Made by a program: the position numbers and the translations under genes. The notes below the pieces were generated by a model. It had not been told where the DNA came from and made no database searches. It saw nothing but the letters and a program-made list of their open reading frames with translations. Shown here in pieces: positions 8,404 through 17,670 of a DNA stretch of 64,000 nucleotides (positions within the stretch are counted from its first letter, which is position 1; each line of letters begins with the position of its first letter). The stretch is from NCBI GenBank assembly GCA_944387375.1, contig CALXEQ010000008.1:1-64000 (forward strand). Reading direction: 5' to 3'. Source of the stretch: an uncultured Clostridia bacterium (GTDB lineage Bacteria > Bacillota > Clostridia > TANB77 > CAG-465).

Positions 8404-9600
8404 TTAATCTTTATTTCTTCTTAAAAATGGAGGTATATCTAAATCTACCATTTTATATTCATTATTTGATGTTATATTTGTTCTTGTTGAGCTAATTGAA
8501 CTACTAGAATTCATATCTGATTGAGAATTTAACCCAGACATACTATTCATATCTGAAAAAGCACTAGTTGATGTTGGTTGTGTATTTTGAGTTACAGTAG
8601 CATTTTTTAGAGCTTCTCCAACAATACTATCTAGTTTTAAATCTTGAAATGCTGTTTTTGTAAATCCTGTAGCTATTACTGTTATTACAATTTCATTTTC
8701 AAGTTTTTCATCTATAACAGCACCAAATATAATATTTGCATCTGGATCTACAGACTTTTGAACTAAGTCTGCTGCTTCACTTATTTCAAGTAAGCAAAGA
8801 TCTTTTCCACCTGTTACATTAAGAAGTACTCCACCTGCACCTTCTATAGAAGTTTCAAGTAATGGACTATGTATAGCTTGTCTTGCAGCTTCTTGAGCTC
8901 TATGTTCACCAGAAGCTCTACCAATACCAATATGTGCTACTCCTGCGTCAAGCATAATAGTCTTTACATCAGCAAAATCTAGGTTTACAAGACCTGGTAT
9001 TGTTATTAAGTCTGATATACCTTGTACACCTTGTCTTAATACGTCATCTGACATTTTAAATGCATCCATAATAGATGTTTGTTTTTCTACAACTTGTAAC
9101 AATTTTTCATTTGGTATTATTATTAAAGTATCAACATTTTGTCTTAATTCTTCTATACCAGATTCTGCTTGCATCATTCTTCTTTTTCCTTCAAAAGGAA
9201 ATGGTTTAGTAACAACACCAACTGTTAAAATTCCCATTTCTTTTGATACTTCTGCAACTATAGGAGCAGCACCAGTTCCTGTTCCGCCACCCATACCAGC
9301 AGTTACAAATACCATATCAGCACCTTTTAATGCTTCAGCTATTTCTGTTTTAGATTCTTCAGCACTACATTTTCCAACTTCTGGATTTGCTCCTGCGCCA
9401 AGTCCTCTTGTTAATTTTTCACCTATTTGAATTTTTTTATTTGCTTTTGATACATTTAATTGCTGTCTATCAGTATTAACAGAAATGAATTCAACACTTT
9501 TTAAGCCGTTTTCAACCATTCTGTTAACACCATTATTTCCAGCACCTCCTACACCAACAACCTTAATTGTAGCCATCCCAGCTTGATTTTCGTTTTCCAT
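8404..9600 (-). CDS. ftsZ: Cell division GTPase FtsZ
   Basis: Tubulin-like GTPase of 398 residues that forms the division ring and also the polar septum in sporulation. The nucleotide-binding signature GGGTGTG is near residue 107, preceded by GVGGAGNN near 16. The T7 loop NLDFADV lies near residue 207. The last 70 residues are a Ser/Asn/Thr-rich linker ending in [11 protein letters not shown], the conserved tail that binds FtsA and other partners. ftsA lies 25 bases upstream in the same operon, and a terminator follows. Confidence 0.98.
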   Translation of the reverse strand: MENENQAGMATIKVVGVGGAGNNGVNRMVENGLKSVEFISVNTDRQQLNVSKANKKIQIGEKLTRGLGAGANPEVGKCSAEESKTEIAEALKGADMVFVTAGMGGGTGTGAAPIVAEVSKEMGILTVGVVTKPFPFEGKRRMMQAESGIEELRQNVDTLIIIPNEKLLQVVEKQTSIMDAFKMSDDVLRQGVQGISDLITIPGLVNLDFADVKTIMLDAGVAHIGIGRASGEHRAQEAARQAIHSPLLETSIEGAGGVLLNVTGGKDLCLLEISEAADLVQKSVDPDANIIFGAVIDEKLENEIVITVIATGFTKTAFQDLKLDSIVGEALKNATVTQNTQPTSTSAFSDMNSMSGLNSQSDMNSSSSISSTRTNITSNNEYKMVDLDIPPFLRRNKD

Positions 9601-9625
9601 TTATTATTCCCCCTTAAAATCTATA

Positions 9626-10900
9626 TTAAAACTTCTTTTGTTTTTTCTTTTTGCTAAAGAAAAACTTTTCTTTGAAGTTTTCTATACCTTCAAAAATCTT
9701 ATCTTTAAAACTAGGTTCTGTTACTATTTGAACATCACTATTTACATGCTTACTTAATCCTAAGCCTGCTATATATCTAACCATACCATACACAGTAGTA
9801 TGCTGTGGCTTTATTACATTTATTAATTTAGGACTACATACTCTTACATTATTTATTTTTAATGTTTTAGCTGCCAATTCTTCAGCACCAACTATATTAC
9901 TTATTCCTTGACCTGTTAAAACTACTGTATTTATTGCTGTAGTCATTCCTTTTTCTTGAAGCATTCTTCGTATTATTTGATATATTTCCTTTATTCTTGC
10001 TTCAATAACTTGTACAATTTCACTACATTTAACTATATCATTTGTATTATTAGAACTAGATTTTGACGTTAGCTTTATTTCATGATTATTAGTAATCATA
10101 GAAACAAGAGCTAAATTATATTGTCTTTTTAATTTCTCAGCTTCATCAGTACTAATATCGAAAGTTAAAGAAATATCATTTGTGATATGATCTCCTCCTA
10201 CTGGAAGAGTGGTATAAAACTCTAATTTGTCTTTTTTATATACTGATATATCTGTGTGACCACCGCCTATATCTAACATTAAAACACCATTTTGCTTTTC
10301 CTCTGGCATCAATATTATATTAGATGTAGCTAATGTTTCAAGTATTAGTCCATCTATTTTTAATCCTGCACATTTTAATGCTTTTTGAACTCCAACTATG
10401 TAATCGCCCCTTGCAATTACAACTTCAACTTCCATTTGAAAAGTCTTACAAAAAGCTCCTATAGGCTCTTCTTTATATATTCTTCCATTTACTACATATG
10501 CTGAAGGTAATATATCTATTATCTGCTCATCTCTTTCTAAACGAGTAGAAATTTGGATTTTAGTATATAAATTATATATATCATTTACTGTCATACCATC
10601 ATCTGGTCTTTCGACCTCAGATTCCATAACAACCTTCTCTATTCTAACGTTCATGCCTTTTATATTAACATAGGCAGAATTTACTGAAAGCTCAGAAATT
10701 TGTTCAGCTGAATTTACTGCGTCTCTTATTGATTGGCCTACTCTTTCATAATCTAGTATCTGTCCTCGTTTTATTCCTGAGTTGTTTGAAAGGCCATAAC
10801 CAATGACTTCAATCTCGCTAAATTTATTGACTTGTCCAATTACACAACTTACCTTGGATACACCAATATCTAGCCCAACGATGATATCACCTATAGCCAC
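9626..10900 (-). CDS. ftsA: Cell division protein FtsA
   Basis: Actin-fold ATPase of 424 residues that tethers FtsZ to the membrane. The phosphate-1 loop VGLDIGVSKVSC is at the N terminus, the 1C subdomain follows, and the LMLDIGGGHTD phosphate-2 motif is near residue 205. The C terminus (KDKIFEGIENFKEKFFFSKKK) is a typical amphipathic membrane-targeting helix with a basic tail. It starts at ATG with an AGGTGTG site and is first in the ftsA-ftsZ operon behind a TTGATT-N17-TATCAT promoter. Confidence 0.96.
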   Translation of the reverse strand: MAIGDIIVGLDIGVSKVSCVIGQVNKFSEIEVIGYGLSNNSGIKRGQILDYERVGQSIRDAVNSAEQISELSVNSAYVNIKGMNVRIEKVVMESEVERPDDGMTVNDIYNLYTKIQISTRLERDEQIIDILPSAYVVNGRIYKEEPIGAFCKTFQMEVEVVIARGDYIVGVQKALKCAGLKIDGLILETLATSNIILMPEEKQNGVLMLDIGGGHTDISVYKKDKLEFYTTLPVGGDHITNDISLTFDISTDEAEKLKRQYNLALVSMITNNHEIKLTSKSSSNNTNDIVKCSEIVQVIEARIKEIYQIIRRMLQEKGMTTAINTVVLTGQGISNIVGAEELAAKTLKINNVRVCSPKLINVIKPQHTTVYGMVRYIAGLGLSKHVNSDVQIVTEPSFKDKIFEGIENFKEKFFFSKKKKQKKF

Positions 10901-10930
10901 ATCTCACACCTCCAAATTTGAGCTATCTAT

Positions 10931-10959
10931 ATGATACTATCTTTTGCTAAAAAAATCAA
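10931..10959 (-). promoter_or_regulatory. Promoter of ftsA-ftsZ
   Basis: TTGATT (10954-10959), 17 bp, TATCAT (10931-10936) on the minus strand, about 30 bases before the ftsA start. Confidence 0.65.
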
Positions 10960-10966
10960 GCATTTT

Positions 10967-11030
10967 AAGGAAATTTTGTAATATTTGTGCAACCTTATTG
11001 TAACTATTTTAAAATATTGCAAATTTCCTT
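10967..11030 (-). terminator. Long imperfect hairpin between spoIVFB-like gene and ftsA
   Basis: Perfect 10 bp arms AAGGAAATTT (10967-10976) and AAATTTCCTT (11021-11030), with further AATATT pairing inside. It begins about eight bases behind the stop of the upstream gene. It lacks a clear T run, so it could stabilise the transcript end rather than terminate. Confidence 0.4.
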
Positions 11031-11038
11031 TAGATACG

Positions 11039-11620
11039 CTATTTTATATGATTTTTTGTGAAGTATTTTATTAAAATTACATATATAAAAAATATAATTA
11101 AAGATGGATTATAATACATAAAAAAAATTATAATAGATATAATAAAAAAAAGAATTAAAAATATACTTTCTATACTTTTTAAATAATTAATTTTATTAAA
11201 AAATATTAATATACATTTAAAAATATTATACCCATCTAATGGATAGACAGGCATTAAATTTAAAAAAGCTAAAAATATATTAACTTCAAAAACAAAATCT
11301 ATATTTATAAAAAGTAATGCTAGTATAATATTTGCTAGCGGTCCTGCTATATATATTATTATTTTTTTTATTATTTCCAATTCATCATTATTATTAAATA
11401 CTACACATACTCCTGCAATAGATAATTTTAATTTTCTTATTTTTTTACCAAAAATACTCGCAAAAATTATATGAGATAATTCATGGAATATTATGAATAA
11501 ATAACATACAAAATACGATGTCAAAAACAATTTGATTTTATCAGAAAAGAAAAAAGAAATCAATACAATAACAAATAAATTTTCAATTTCTAATAAAAAA
11601 CTATTTAAACGTAATACCAT
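11039..11620 (-). CDS. spoIVFB: SpoIVFB-like site-2 protease (M50 family)
   Basis: A polytopic protein of 193 residues with hydrophobic segments throughout. The zinc motif HELSH lies in IIFHELSHIIFASIFGK near residue 45, and the second metal and substrate motif NLMPVYPLDGYN is near residue 121, as in SpoIVFB-type intramembrane metalloproteases. SpoIVFB cleaves pro-SigK in the mother cell-derived forespore membrane. The upstream gene encodes a LytM-domain protein, the usual partner. The protein is shorter than B. subtilis SpoIVFB and ends without a CBS domain. No sigK is in the window. Confidence 0.82.
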   Translation of the reverse strand: MVLRLNSFLLEIENLFVIVLISFFFSDKIKLFLTSYFVCYLFIIFHELSHIIFASIFGKKIRKLKLSIAGVCVVFNNNDELEIIKKIIIYIAGPLANIILALLFINIDFVFEVNIFLAFLNLMPVYPLDGYNIFKCILIFFNKINYLKSIESIFLILFFIISIIIFFMYYNPSLIIFFIYVILIKYFTKNHIK

Positions 11621-11629
11621 TTATACCTG

Positions 11630-12658
11630 CTATCTAAATTTCAAAAACAATTCTGGATCAACACTTCTTCCATTTATTTTTATTTCAAAATGAAGATGCG
11701 ATCCAGTAGACATTCCTGTAGATCCCATAAGTCCTATTATATCTCCTTGTTTTATAACATCACCTTCATTTACATTTATCTGATTTAAATGTGCATATTT
11801 AAAAATAACCCCATTATTTTCTATTTCAATATTATTTCCATAATATTTATCCATTTGTTGTGCAGACACAACAGTACCACCAGTAGCACTTTTAATTTCA
11901 GTATTTAATACATTTGCCACATCTATTCCTGTATGATATCCTACATTTTCAAACACTTCATCCCTTGCGCCATAAATAGATGTAACTGTGCCATTTACTG
12001 GTAATATCATGTTTATATTTTTAGATAATATTTCTTCTTTATCCATATCCATAAGACTTATTTGACTACTTGTTACAACAGTATCTTGAATAGGTGCTAT
12101 ATCTTCACTTTTTACTTCTATATTACCTTCATTAAATACTGCAACAGTATTTTCAATATCATTATCTCCAAACAAATTATTTAAAGAAAAACTCATAATT
12201 TCAGGTTTTATTTTATTTACATATTTATCTACAATATTATTATACATATCTTCTGGAATTATATTTTTTATTTTAGCATACACACTTTTAGATAATTCTT
12301 CTAAATTATCCATAACTTGCTCTTTAGTATAATCTTTTTTATATTCACTTTTTATCCAATTAAAAAAACTAGAATTTTTAAATTCATTTTCTGGTAAATA
12401 TTTATATGAAAATATTCCTACTCCTAAAACCAATGACAAAACTAACTTTATCATAAATTTGTATTTAAATTTAGTTATTTTACTTATATGCTCCTCGCCG
12501 ACATCTTCATTTTTATATACTGGATAATTTTTAAAATCCTGAATATCTATATTACCACTAAAATCTCTTTTTAAATAATGATTTTTAAGCTCATCTTTAA
12601 ATAATGAATTTATATCATCTTTTGTATATTTGTTTTGATCTATATCTTCCATATTCAT
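11630..12658 (-). CDS. Membrane-anchored M23 (LytM) protein, SpoIVFA-like
   Basis: A 342-residue protein with a charged cytoplasmic part of about 85 residues, one membrane segment (roughly 90-110), a linker, and a C-terminal LytM domain (about 225-342). The LytM zinc motifs look intact: HTGID near residue 242 and HLHFE near 322. Position 10 bases upstream of the SpoIVFB-like gene points to the SpoIVFA role of holding and inhibiting the protease. B. subtilis SpoIVFA has a degenerate LytM domain, so the intact motifs here are notable and active endopeptidase function, as for SpoIIQ-type proteins, is possible. Confidence 0.78.
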   Translation of the reverse strand: MNMEDIDQNKYTKDDINSLFKDELKNHYLKRDFSGNIDIQDFKNYPVYKNEDVGEEHISKITKFKYKFMIKLVLSLVLGVGIFSYKYLPENEFKNSSFFNWIKSEYKKDYTKEQVMDNLEELSKSVYAKIKNIIPEDMYNNIVDKYVNKIKPEIMSFSLNNLFGDNDIENTVAVFNEGNIEVKSEDIAPIQDTVVTSSQISLMDMDKEEILSKNINMILPVNGTVTSIYGARDEVFENVGYHTGIDVANVLNTEIKSATGGTVVSAQQMDKYYGNNIEIENNGVIFKYAHLNQINVNEGDVIKQGDIIGLMGSTGMSTGSHLHFEIKINGRSVDPELFLKFR

Positions 12659-12730
12659 AACCTCATTAAATTATATTTATTTTTTATTTTATTATTACTA
12701 TAATTTATTAAAAAATTTTTTTGGTATTAT

Positions 12731-12759
12731 TTTACATAATATCTTAGTTTTGATATAAT
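12731..12759 (+). promoter_or_regulatory. Promoter of the class I amidotransferase-like gene
   Basis: TTTACA (12731-12736), 17 bp, TATAAT (12754-12759), followed by AAGGAGG (12786-12792) and ATG at 12800. Confidence 0.7.
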
Positions 12760-12799
12760 ATATTTATCACTAAAAAATAATTTATAAGGAGGATTTAAT

Positions 12800-13484
12800 A
12801 TGAGACCTATTATTGGAATTTTACGGAAGACCAGATATTTCTAGAGATGATAATGTAGAACTTATTATAACCCAAGATGAAATACGAAATTCTATTATCA
12901 AAAGTGGCGGTACGCCAATTGTCATTTTACCAACTCAAGATATGATATATTACAATAACAATGAAAAAGAATTAAGCGAATTTGACAAAGAAGTTTTAAA
13001 TGAACAAATTAATTTATGTGACGGTATTGTTATGTCAGGAGGATATAAAATATATTTCTATGATAAATATGTATGCCACGTAGCAAACGAAAAACATATC
13101 CCGTTATTTGGTATATGCATGGGAATGCAAACAATGTGTTGCTATAATAACGAAAATAAAAATATTAGAGTTGAGGGGCATAGAGAAAAAAATGGAAATT
13201 GTACACATAATGTTAAAATTTTGCCTAACAGTAAATTATTTACTATACTTTCTAAAGAAGAAATATTAACAAATAGCTTTCATTCTTATGCTGTACCTAA
13301 TTCTGGCAGCTATACAGTTTCAGCAGTTGTAGGAGATGTAATAGAAGCAGTAGAGAAAAAAGAAGACCTATTCAATATAGGAATACAATGGCATCCAGAA
13401 AAATATGATAATGAAAATAGCCAAAACTTATTTAAAGAATTTATTAAAGCTTGTAATACATTTCATACAAAAAAATTAAAGTAG
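12800..13484 (+). pseudogene. Gamma-glutamyl-gamma-aminobutyrate hydrolase-like (C26) gene with a frameshift near its start
   Basis: The strong AAGGAGG site points to ATG at 12800, but that frame reads MRPIIGILRKTRYF and stops at 12844. The rest of the protein is in another frame from about 12820: YGRPDIS and 215 more residues. Removing one T from the TTTT run at 12819-12822 joins them into the expected family start PIIGIYGRPDIS. The body is a peptidase C26/class I glutamine amidotransferase: VMSGGY near the first third, nucleophile elbow GICMGMQ, and the His-Glu pair in QWHPEKYD. Length of about 227 residues is normal. It may be a true mutation, a slippage site, or a sequencing error. Confidence 0.75.
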
Positions 13485-13502
13485 ACATTTTGTCTACTTT
13501 TT
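13478..13502. terminator. Bidirectional terminator
   Basis: A 10 bp stem AAAGTAGACA/TGTCTACTTT with a three-base loop and T runs on both strands, shared by the convergent amidotransferase-like gene and miaB. Confidence 0.85.
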
Positions 13503-14869
13503 TATTTTACTATTTCTCCTTTTAAATACCATAAATGTTGACTTTCTATTTTAACATTTACTACTTTTCCTATAAAACTATCATCTGCTTCAAAAATAAC
13601 CACTTTATTTTGAGAAGTTCTTCCAGTATATAGAGCATCATTTGTTTTACTTTTTCCCTCTACCAATAATTTATACTCTTTACCAACCATTTTTTCATTT
13701 AATTTTGGTAAAATTTCTTCATATATTTTTTTTAATCTTTCAAGTCTATCCACTTTTTCTTCATATGTTACTTTATCTTCCATTTTAGCTGCAACAGTTC
13801 CATTTCTTTTTGAATATATAAACATATATATTTGATCAAATTCTACTTTTTTTACTACGTCTAAAGTATCTTGAAATTCCTCTTCTGTTTCATTTGGAAA
13901 TCCTACAATAATATCTGTAGACAATGATACATCTGGAATTTGTTTTAATTTTAAAGCAAGTTCTAAAAATTGTTCTTTGGTGTACTTTCTATTCATTTTC
14001 TTTAAAATATTACTGTTTCCAGATTGTAAAGGTAAATGAATTTGTCTAGCTATTTTTTCAGAATTTCTTATAACTTCTATTAAATCATCTTTAAAATCCT
14101 TTGGATGAGGAGACATAAATCTAATTATCTCTATTCCATCTATTTTCTCAATTTCCTTAAGTAACATTGGAAAAGTATATTTTTCTTCAAAATCATTTCC
14201 ATATGAATTAACATTTTGTCCTAAAAGCATTATTTCTTTATATCCATCTTTTGCTAGTTTTTTTATATCTGAAATTATATCTTCAGGTCTTCTACTTCTT
14301 TCCCTTCCTCTTACATACGGAACAATACAATATGTACAAAAGTTATTACAACCATATATTATACTAACACTTGCTTTATACTTATCTTCATATTTAATTG
14401 GAACATCTTCTTCTAAAGTATTACTAACATCAATATACTCTATCTTATCTTTTCCATTTATTATTGTATTATATAATTTTTCTGGAAAAATACTCATGCA
14501 GCTTGTACCAAGTACAATATCTACAAATCTGTATGATTTTTTTATCTTTTCTAAAATGTGTTTTTGTTGTGTCATGCATCCAACAATTGCAATATATACT
14601 TCTTCATTTTTTAGTTTCCTTTGTTTTAACATACCAAGTCTTCCAAAAAGTGTATTTTCTGCATTTTCTCTAACACAACATGTATTAAATAAATATACAT
14701 TTGAATTATTTTCTTCACCTTTTTCAAATCCCATTGATTCCAATATTCCTGCATATTTTAGTGAATCATTCTCATTCATCTGACATCCCATAGTATCAAT
14801 ATAATATTTTAATTTATGTTCATCATTATATTTTTTTAATTTTTCTTTATAACTATTTACAAATTTCAT
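13502..14869 (-). CDS. miaB: tRNA-2-methylthio-N6-dimethylallyladenosine synthase
   Basis: Radical-SAM methylthiotransferase of 455 residues that modifies A37 of tRNAs reading UNN codons. The N-terminal UPF0004 domain has TMGCQMNENDS, with the first cluster cysteine, then NTCCVRENAE and VGCMTQ. The radical SAM cluster motif CNNFCTYC is near residue 174 within IYGCNNFCTYCIVPYVRGRERSR-type sequence, and a TRAM domain ends the protein. The ATG has TTTCTCC-complementary GGAGAA upstream. It is alone on the strand between two terminators. Confidence 0.95.
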   Translation of the reverse strand: MKFVNSYKEKLKKYNDEHKLKYYIDTMGCQMNENDSLKYAGILESMGFEKGEENNSNVYLFNTCCVRENAENTLFGRLGMLKQRKLKNEEVYIAIVGCMTQQKHILEKIKKSYRFVDIVLGTSCMSIFPEKLYNTIINGKDKIEYIDVSNTLEEDVPIKYEDKYKASVSIIYGCNNFCTYCIVPYVRGRERSRRPEDIISDIKKLAKDGYKEIMLLGQNVNSYGNDFEEKYTFPMLLKEIEKIDGIEIIRFMSPHPKDFKDDLIEVIRNSEKIARQIHLPLQSGNSNILKKMNRKYTKEQFLELALKLKQIPDVSLSTDIIVGFPNETEEEFQDTLDVVKKVEFDQIYMFIYSKRNGTVAAKMEDKVTYEEKVDRLERLKKIYEEILPKLNEKMVGKEYKLLVEGKSKTNDALYTGRTSQNKVVIFEADDSFIGKVVNVKIESQHLWYLKGEIVK

Positions 14870-15036
14870 TATTTTTCTCCTTTAAACATAAGTATTATAC
14901 ATTATTTATCTTTAAATTTCAATATACTTGATTTTTTATATTCATTCTTATTATTAAAATTACATAAATTTTATAATTTTATTTTTTTACATTTTACTTT
15001 TCATAAAATTATGCTAAAATAATGTTGGTGATGTAA

Positions 15037-15786
15037 ATGAGAAAAAAAATAATAATATTAACAACAATATTAATATTTATTCTATTAGGTATATTAATTA
15101 GTGTATATCTAATAGACCAAAACAGAATGAATAATAATGAGCCCGTGTTATTTAGTACATGGGGAAAAAATTATTCACCTATTGAAGAGCAAGTAATTGA
15201 AAAAGAAGAACCTATAGAAGAAATAAAGCCAGAATATGTAGATACTAATACTGTTGATCTAGGAATATATATAGACAATGGATATAATTTACAACTCGTT
15301 ACACAAGATTATTACTGTGATTGGTCACCAGAAAATGTTATGGGATTATTTTACGCTGTTCCAACAAAAGAAGAAACTTTACCAAACACTAACTTTGATA
15401 CAATGTGGAAAGACTATATAAATAAATATCCAAATGCTAACAATTGTAGAATTGGCTATTCTCTTGAATTTACACTTGATGATGGAAGTCAGATGTATTA
15501 TACAATATTAAATCCTGATGATGCATACTATACTTTTCCACAAGTAATGAGCTTTTTATATGATGATGTAAATTTAGTGCCTGGTAAACCATATTATCAT
15601 ATAACACAAGATGTTATGTATGATTATACTATATGCTCTTCATTAAAACTCGTTGGAGATGTTGATACATATAAAATAACATCAGACATAAAACTTACAG
15701 CTTTCTGTTTTGATAGCGAAGATGATTTTGATGATAATGGACACTATAGAGGAAATTCTTATTATACAATAACTATAAAAAGGTAG
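15037..15786 (+). CDS. Hypothetical membrane-anchored extracellular protein
   Basis: A 249-residue protein not recognised. An N-terminal segment (about residues 5-26) is a signal anchor, followed by a linker rich in Glu, Pro and Ile and then a soluble domain of about 170 residues with many Tyr and Asp residues. Motifs such as YCDWSPENVMG, YTILNPDDAYY and YDYTICSSLKLVGDV suggest a beta-rich fold. It has a weak promoter-like TAAAAT and a GGTGATG site, a strong terminator behind its stop, and stands alone. Function is unknown. Confidence 0.6.
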   Translation: MRKKIIILTTILIFILLGILISVYLIDQNRMNNNEPVLFSTWGKNYSPIEEQVIEKEEPIEEIKPEYVDTNTVDLGIYIDNGYNLQLVTQDYYCDWSPENVMGLFYAVPTKEETLPNTNFDTMWKDYINKYPNANNCRIGYSLEFTLDDGSQMYYTILNPDDAYYTFPQVMSFLYDDVNLVPGKPYYHITQDVMYDYTICSSLKLVGDVDTYKITSDIKLTAFCFDSEDDFDDNGHYRGNSYYTITIKR

Positions 15787-15804
15787 GTCAATCCTACCTT
15801 TTTA
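15777..15804. terminator. Terminator behind the 249-residue protein gene
   Basis: Stem AAAAGGTAGG/CCTACCTTTT with a short loop and T run on the plus strand. It is close to symmetric, so it could also stop minus-strand transcripts. Confidence 0.8.
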
Positions 15805-15852
15805 ATACATAAATAATTTTTTTATATCTTCACATATTTTTTCTTGATCCAT
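15802..15852 (-). CDS. Possible 16-residue peptide
   Basis: A minus-strand frame MDQEKICEDIKKLFMY with a GAAAGGATG-like ribosome binding site about seven bases before ATG. It sits between the efp terminator and the hairpin at 15777. There is no clear promoter and no known homologue is recognised, so it may be chance. Confidence 0.2.
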   Translation of the reverse strand: MDQEKICEDIKKLFMY

Positions 15853-15920
15853 AATTTCATCCTTTCAATAATATTTTACATATAAAAAAAGTGAAATTAA
15901 ACAAACCATAAATTGAAAAA

Positions 15921-15945
15921 AGACAATAACTAATGCTATTGCCTC
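15921..15945 (-). terminator. Terminator behind efp
   Basis: A seven-pair stem GGCAATA/TATTGTC (one G-U) followed by TTTTTT on the minus strand, a few bases after the efp stop. Confidence 0.65.
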
Positions 15946-15953
15946 TATTTTTA

Positions 15954-16508
15954 TTATACTCTTTCCATATATGATCCTGTTCTTGTATCAATTCTTATTT
16001 TATCTCCTATTTCTACAAATATAGGAACATTAAAAGTAGCTCCTGTTTCAACAGTTGCAGGTTTTGTTGTACCTGTAGCTGTAGCACCTTTGATTCCAGG
16101 TTCAGTATATGTTACTTCTAACTCAACAAATGTAGGAGGTTCAACTCCGAATATATTTCCTTTGTATGATAATACTTTAACTAACATATTATCTTTAAGA
16201 TAAGGTAATGTATCTGATATTTGTTCTTTAGTTAGTTCAACTTGCTCATAAGTTTCTGTATTCATAAATACATACATATCTCCATCTGCATAAAGATATT
16301 GCATTTCTTCAACAGTAACTTGTGCTTCTTCAAGCTTTTCGTTTGGGTTGAATGTTCTTTCAAGATTTTTTCCAGTTATAACATTTTTTAAAGTAGTTCT
16401 TACAAAAGCTGATCCTTTACCTGGTTTTACATGCATAAATTCTACAACTCTATATACAGAACCCTCTAATTCAAATGTTGCTCCCTTTCTAATTTCTCCT
16501 GCTAACAT
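15954..16508 (-). CDS. efp: Translation elongation factor P
   Basis: A 184-residue EF-P with the standard three beta-barrel layout: KOW-like domain I with [15 protein letters not shown], where Lys31 or so in the PGKGSA loop is the position modified in other species, and C-terminal OB domain with the signature [16 protein letters not shown]. It relieves ribosome stalling at proline runs. It follows rplT on the same strand by 20 bases and probably belongs to the infC-rpmI-rplT transcript or its end. Confidence 0.97.
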   Translation of the reverse strand: MLAGEIRKGATFELEGSVYRVVEFMHVKPGKGSAFVRTTLKNVITGKNLERTFNPNEKLEEAQVTVEEMQYLYADGDMYVFMNTETYEQVELTKEQISDTLPYLKDNMLVKVLSYKGNIFGVEPPTFVELEVTYTEPGIKGATATGTTKPATVETGATFNVPIFVEIGDKIRIDTRTGSYMERV

Positions 16509-16527
16509 AAATTACCTCCTCACTTTA

Positions 16528-16875
16528 TTATTTTTGTACTTTTTCTACTAATGTTTTAAATCCATTCATATCGTTAACTGCCATTTCAGCTAACATTTTT
16601 CTATTTATAGTTACATTAGCTGCTTTTAAATTATTCATTAATTTAGAATATGTTGTTCCACACATTCTTGCAGCAGCATTTATTCTTGCAATCCATAAAG
16701 ATCTAAAATCTCTTTTCTTTTGCTTTCTTCCTACATAAGCATAATTTCCAGATTTCATAACAGCTTGGTTAGCCATTCTAAATCTTACAGATTTTGCTCC
16801 AAAATAACCTTTTGCTCTTTTAAGAACTTTTTTATGTCTTGCTCTTGTTGTAACAGCTCCTTTTACTCTTGCCAT
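16528..16875 (-). CDS. rplT: 50S ribosomal protein L20
   Basis: A 115-residue, highly basic ribosomal protein starting [22 protein letters not shown], with [14 protein letters not shown] in the middle: clear L20. It binds 23S rRNA early in 50S assembly and in Firmicutes also represses its own operon by binding the infC leader. It is the third gene of infC-rpmI-rplT. Confidence 0.97.
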   Translation of the reverse strand: MARVKGAVTTRARHKKVLKRAKGYFGAKSVRFRMANQAVMKSGNYAYVGRKQKKRDFRSLWIARINAAARMCGTTYSKLMNNLKAANVTINRKMLAEMAVNDMNGFKTLVEKVQK

Positions 16876-16906
16876 TTATATTCTCCCCTTTCATATTATA
16901 TGCTTA

Positions 16907-17104
16907 TTATTGATATGGTAATAACTTCTTAATTGCTTTCATGTTTGCATTATCTGCATAAGATGATTGCTTTAAAGACATTTTTCTTTTTGAAGATTTA
17001 CCTGTTAATTTATGTGCACGATTTGCAACATTTTTCTTAATTTTACCAGTTCCTGTTACTGATAATCTCTTTTTTGATGAACTGTGTGTTTTCATTTTTG
17101 GCAT
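16907..17104 (-). CDS. rpmI: 50S ribosomal protein L35
   Basis: A 65-residue basic protein starting MPKMKTHSSSKKRL, typical L35. The longer open frame beginning at 17128 is rejected because GGAGAG lies just before the ATG at 17104 and the family begins at this methionine. It sits between infC and rplT, 27 bases from infC. Confidence 0.96.
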   Translation of the reverse strand: MPKMKTHSSSKKRLSVTGTGKIKKNVANRAHKLTGKSSKRKMSLKQSSYADNANMKAIKKLLPYQ

Positions 17105-17131
17105 AATACTCTCTCCTCTCTCAAACACTAA

Positions 17132-17641
17132 TTATTTTTGCTTTGGTATTAAAAACATAATTAGATTTTTACCTTCCATTTTTGCTTCTTTTTCAATTTG
17201 AGCATTATCTATCATATCTTTAAAATCTGACATGATATTTTTTCCTTGGTCAACAAAGTTTAATTCTCTACCTCTAAATCTCATTGTTACCTTTACTTTA
17301 TTTCCAGCATCAATGAATTTATTAGCATTTTTAGCTTTAACTTCTAGGTCATGTTTATCTATATTTGGTGATATTCTGACTTCTTTAATTTCAATAACCT
17401 TCTGTTTCTTTTTAGATTCTTTAGCTTTTTTAGCCATTTCAAATTTATACTTACTATAATCTAAAATTTTACATACTGGGTTACTTGGATTAGGTGATAC
17501 AAGAACTAAATCTAATCCCTCATCCTTAGCTAATTCTATAGCTTTTTCTGTTGGCATAACACCAATTTTTTGACCATCTGAGTCAACAACTTGAACCTTG
17601 GAAAATTCAATATTTTCATTAATTATAAAATCTTGTTTTAT
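17132..17641 (-). CDS. infC: Translation initiation factor IF-3, probable ATA start codon
   Basis: IF-3 of about 169 residues: N-terminal domain with IINENIEFSKVQVVDSDGQ, the lysine-rich linker EMAKKAKESKKKQK, and C-terminal domain with EVRISPNIDKHDLEVK and KVTMRFRGREL. There is no suitable ATG. The GGAGG site (17650-17654) is eight bases before an ATA codon at 17641, exactly where homologues begin with a rare AUU. A GTG at 17650 overlaps the ribosome binding site and is unlikely. Rare start codons let IF-3 limit its own synthesis. First gene of the operon, behind an L20-type leader. Confidence 0.9.
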   Translation of the reverse strand: MKQDFIINENIEFSKVQVVDSDGQKIGVMPTEKAIELAKDEGLDLVLVSPNPSNPVCKILDYSKYKFEMAKKAKESKKKQKVIEIKEVRISPNIDKHDLEVKAKNANKFIDAGNKVKVTMRFRGRELNFVDQGKNIMSDFKDMIDNAQIEKEAKMEGKNLIMFLIPKQK

Positions 17642-17670
17642 ATTAAACACCTCCACAAAAAATATATAAA

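Noticed and set aside
12813-12830. TTG start for the C26 amidase-like gene, giving an unbroken gene
   Set aside because: There is no ribosome binding site before the TTG, and the strong site points to ATG at 12800, whose first residues match the family start.
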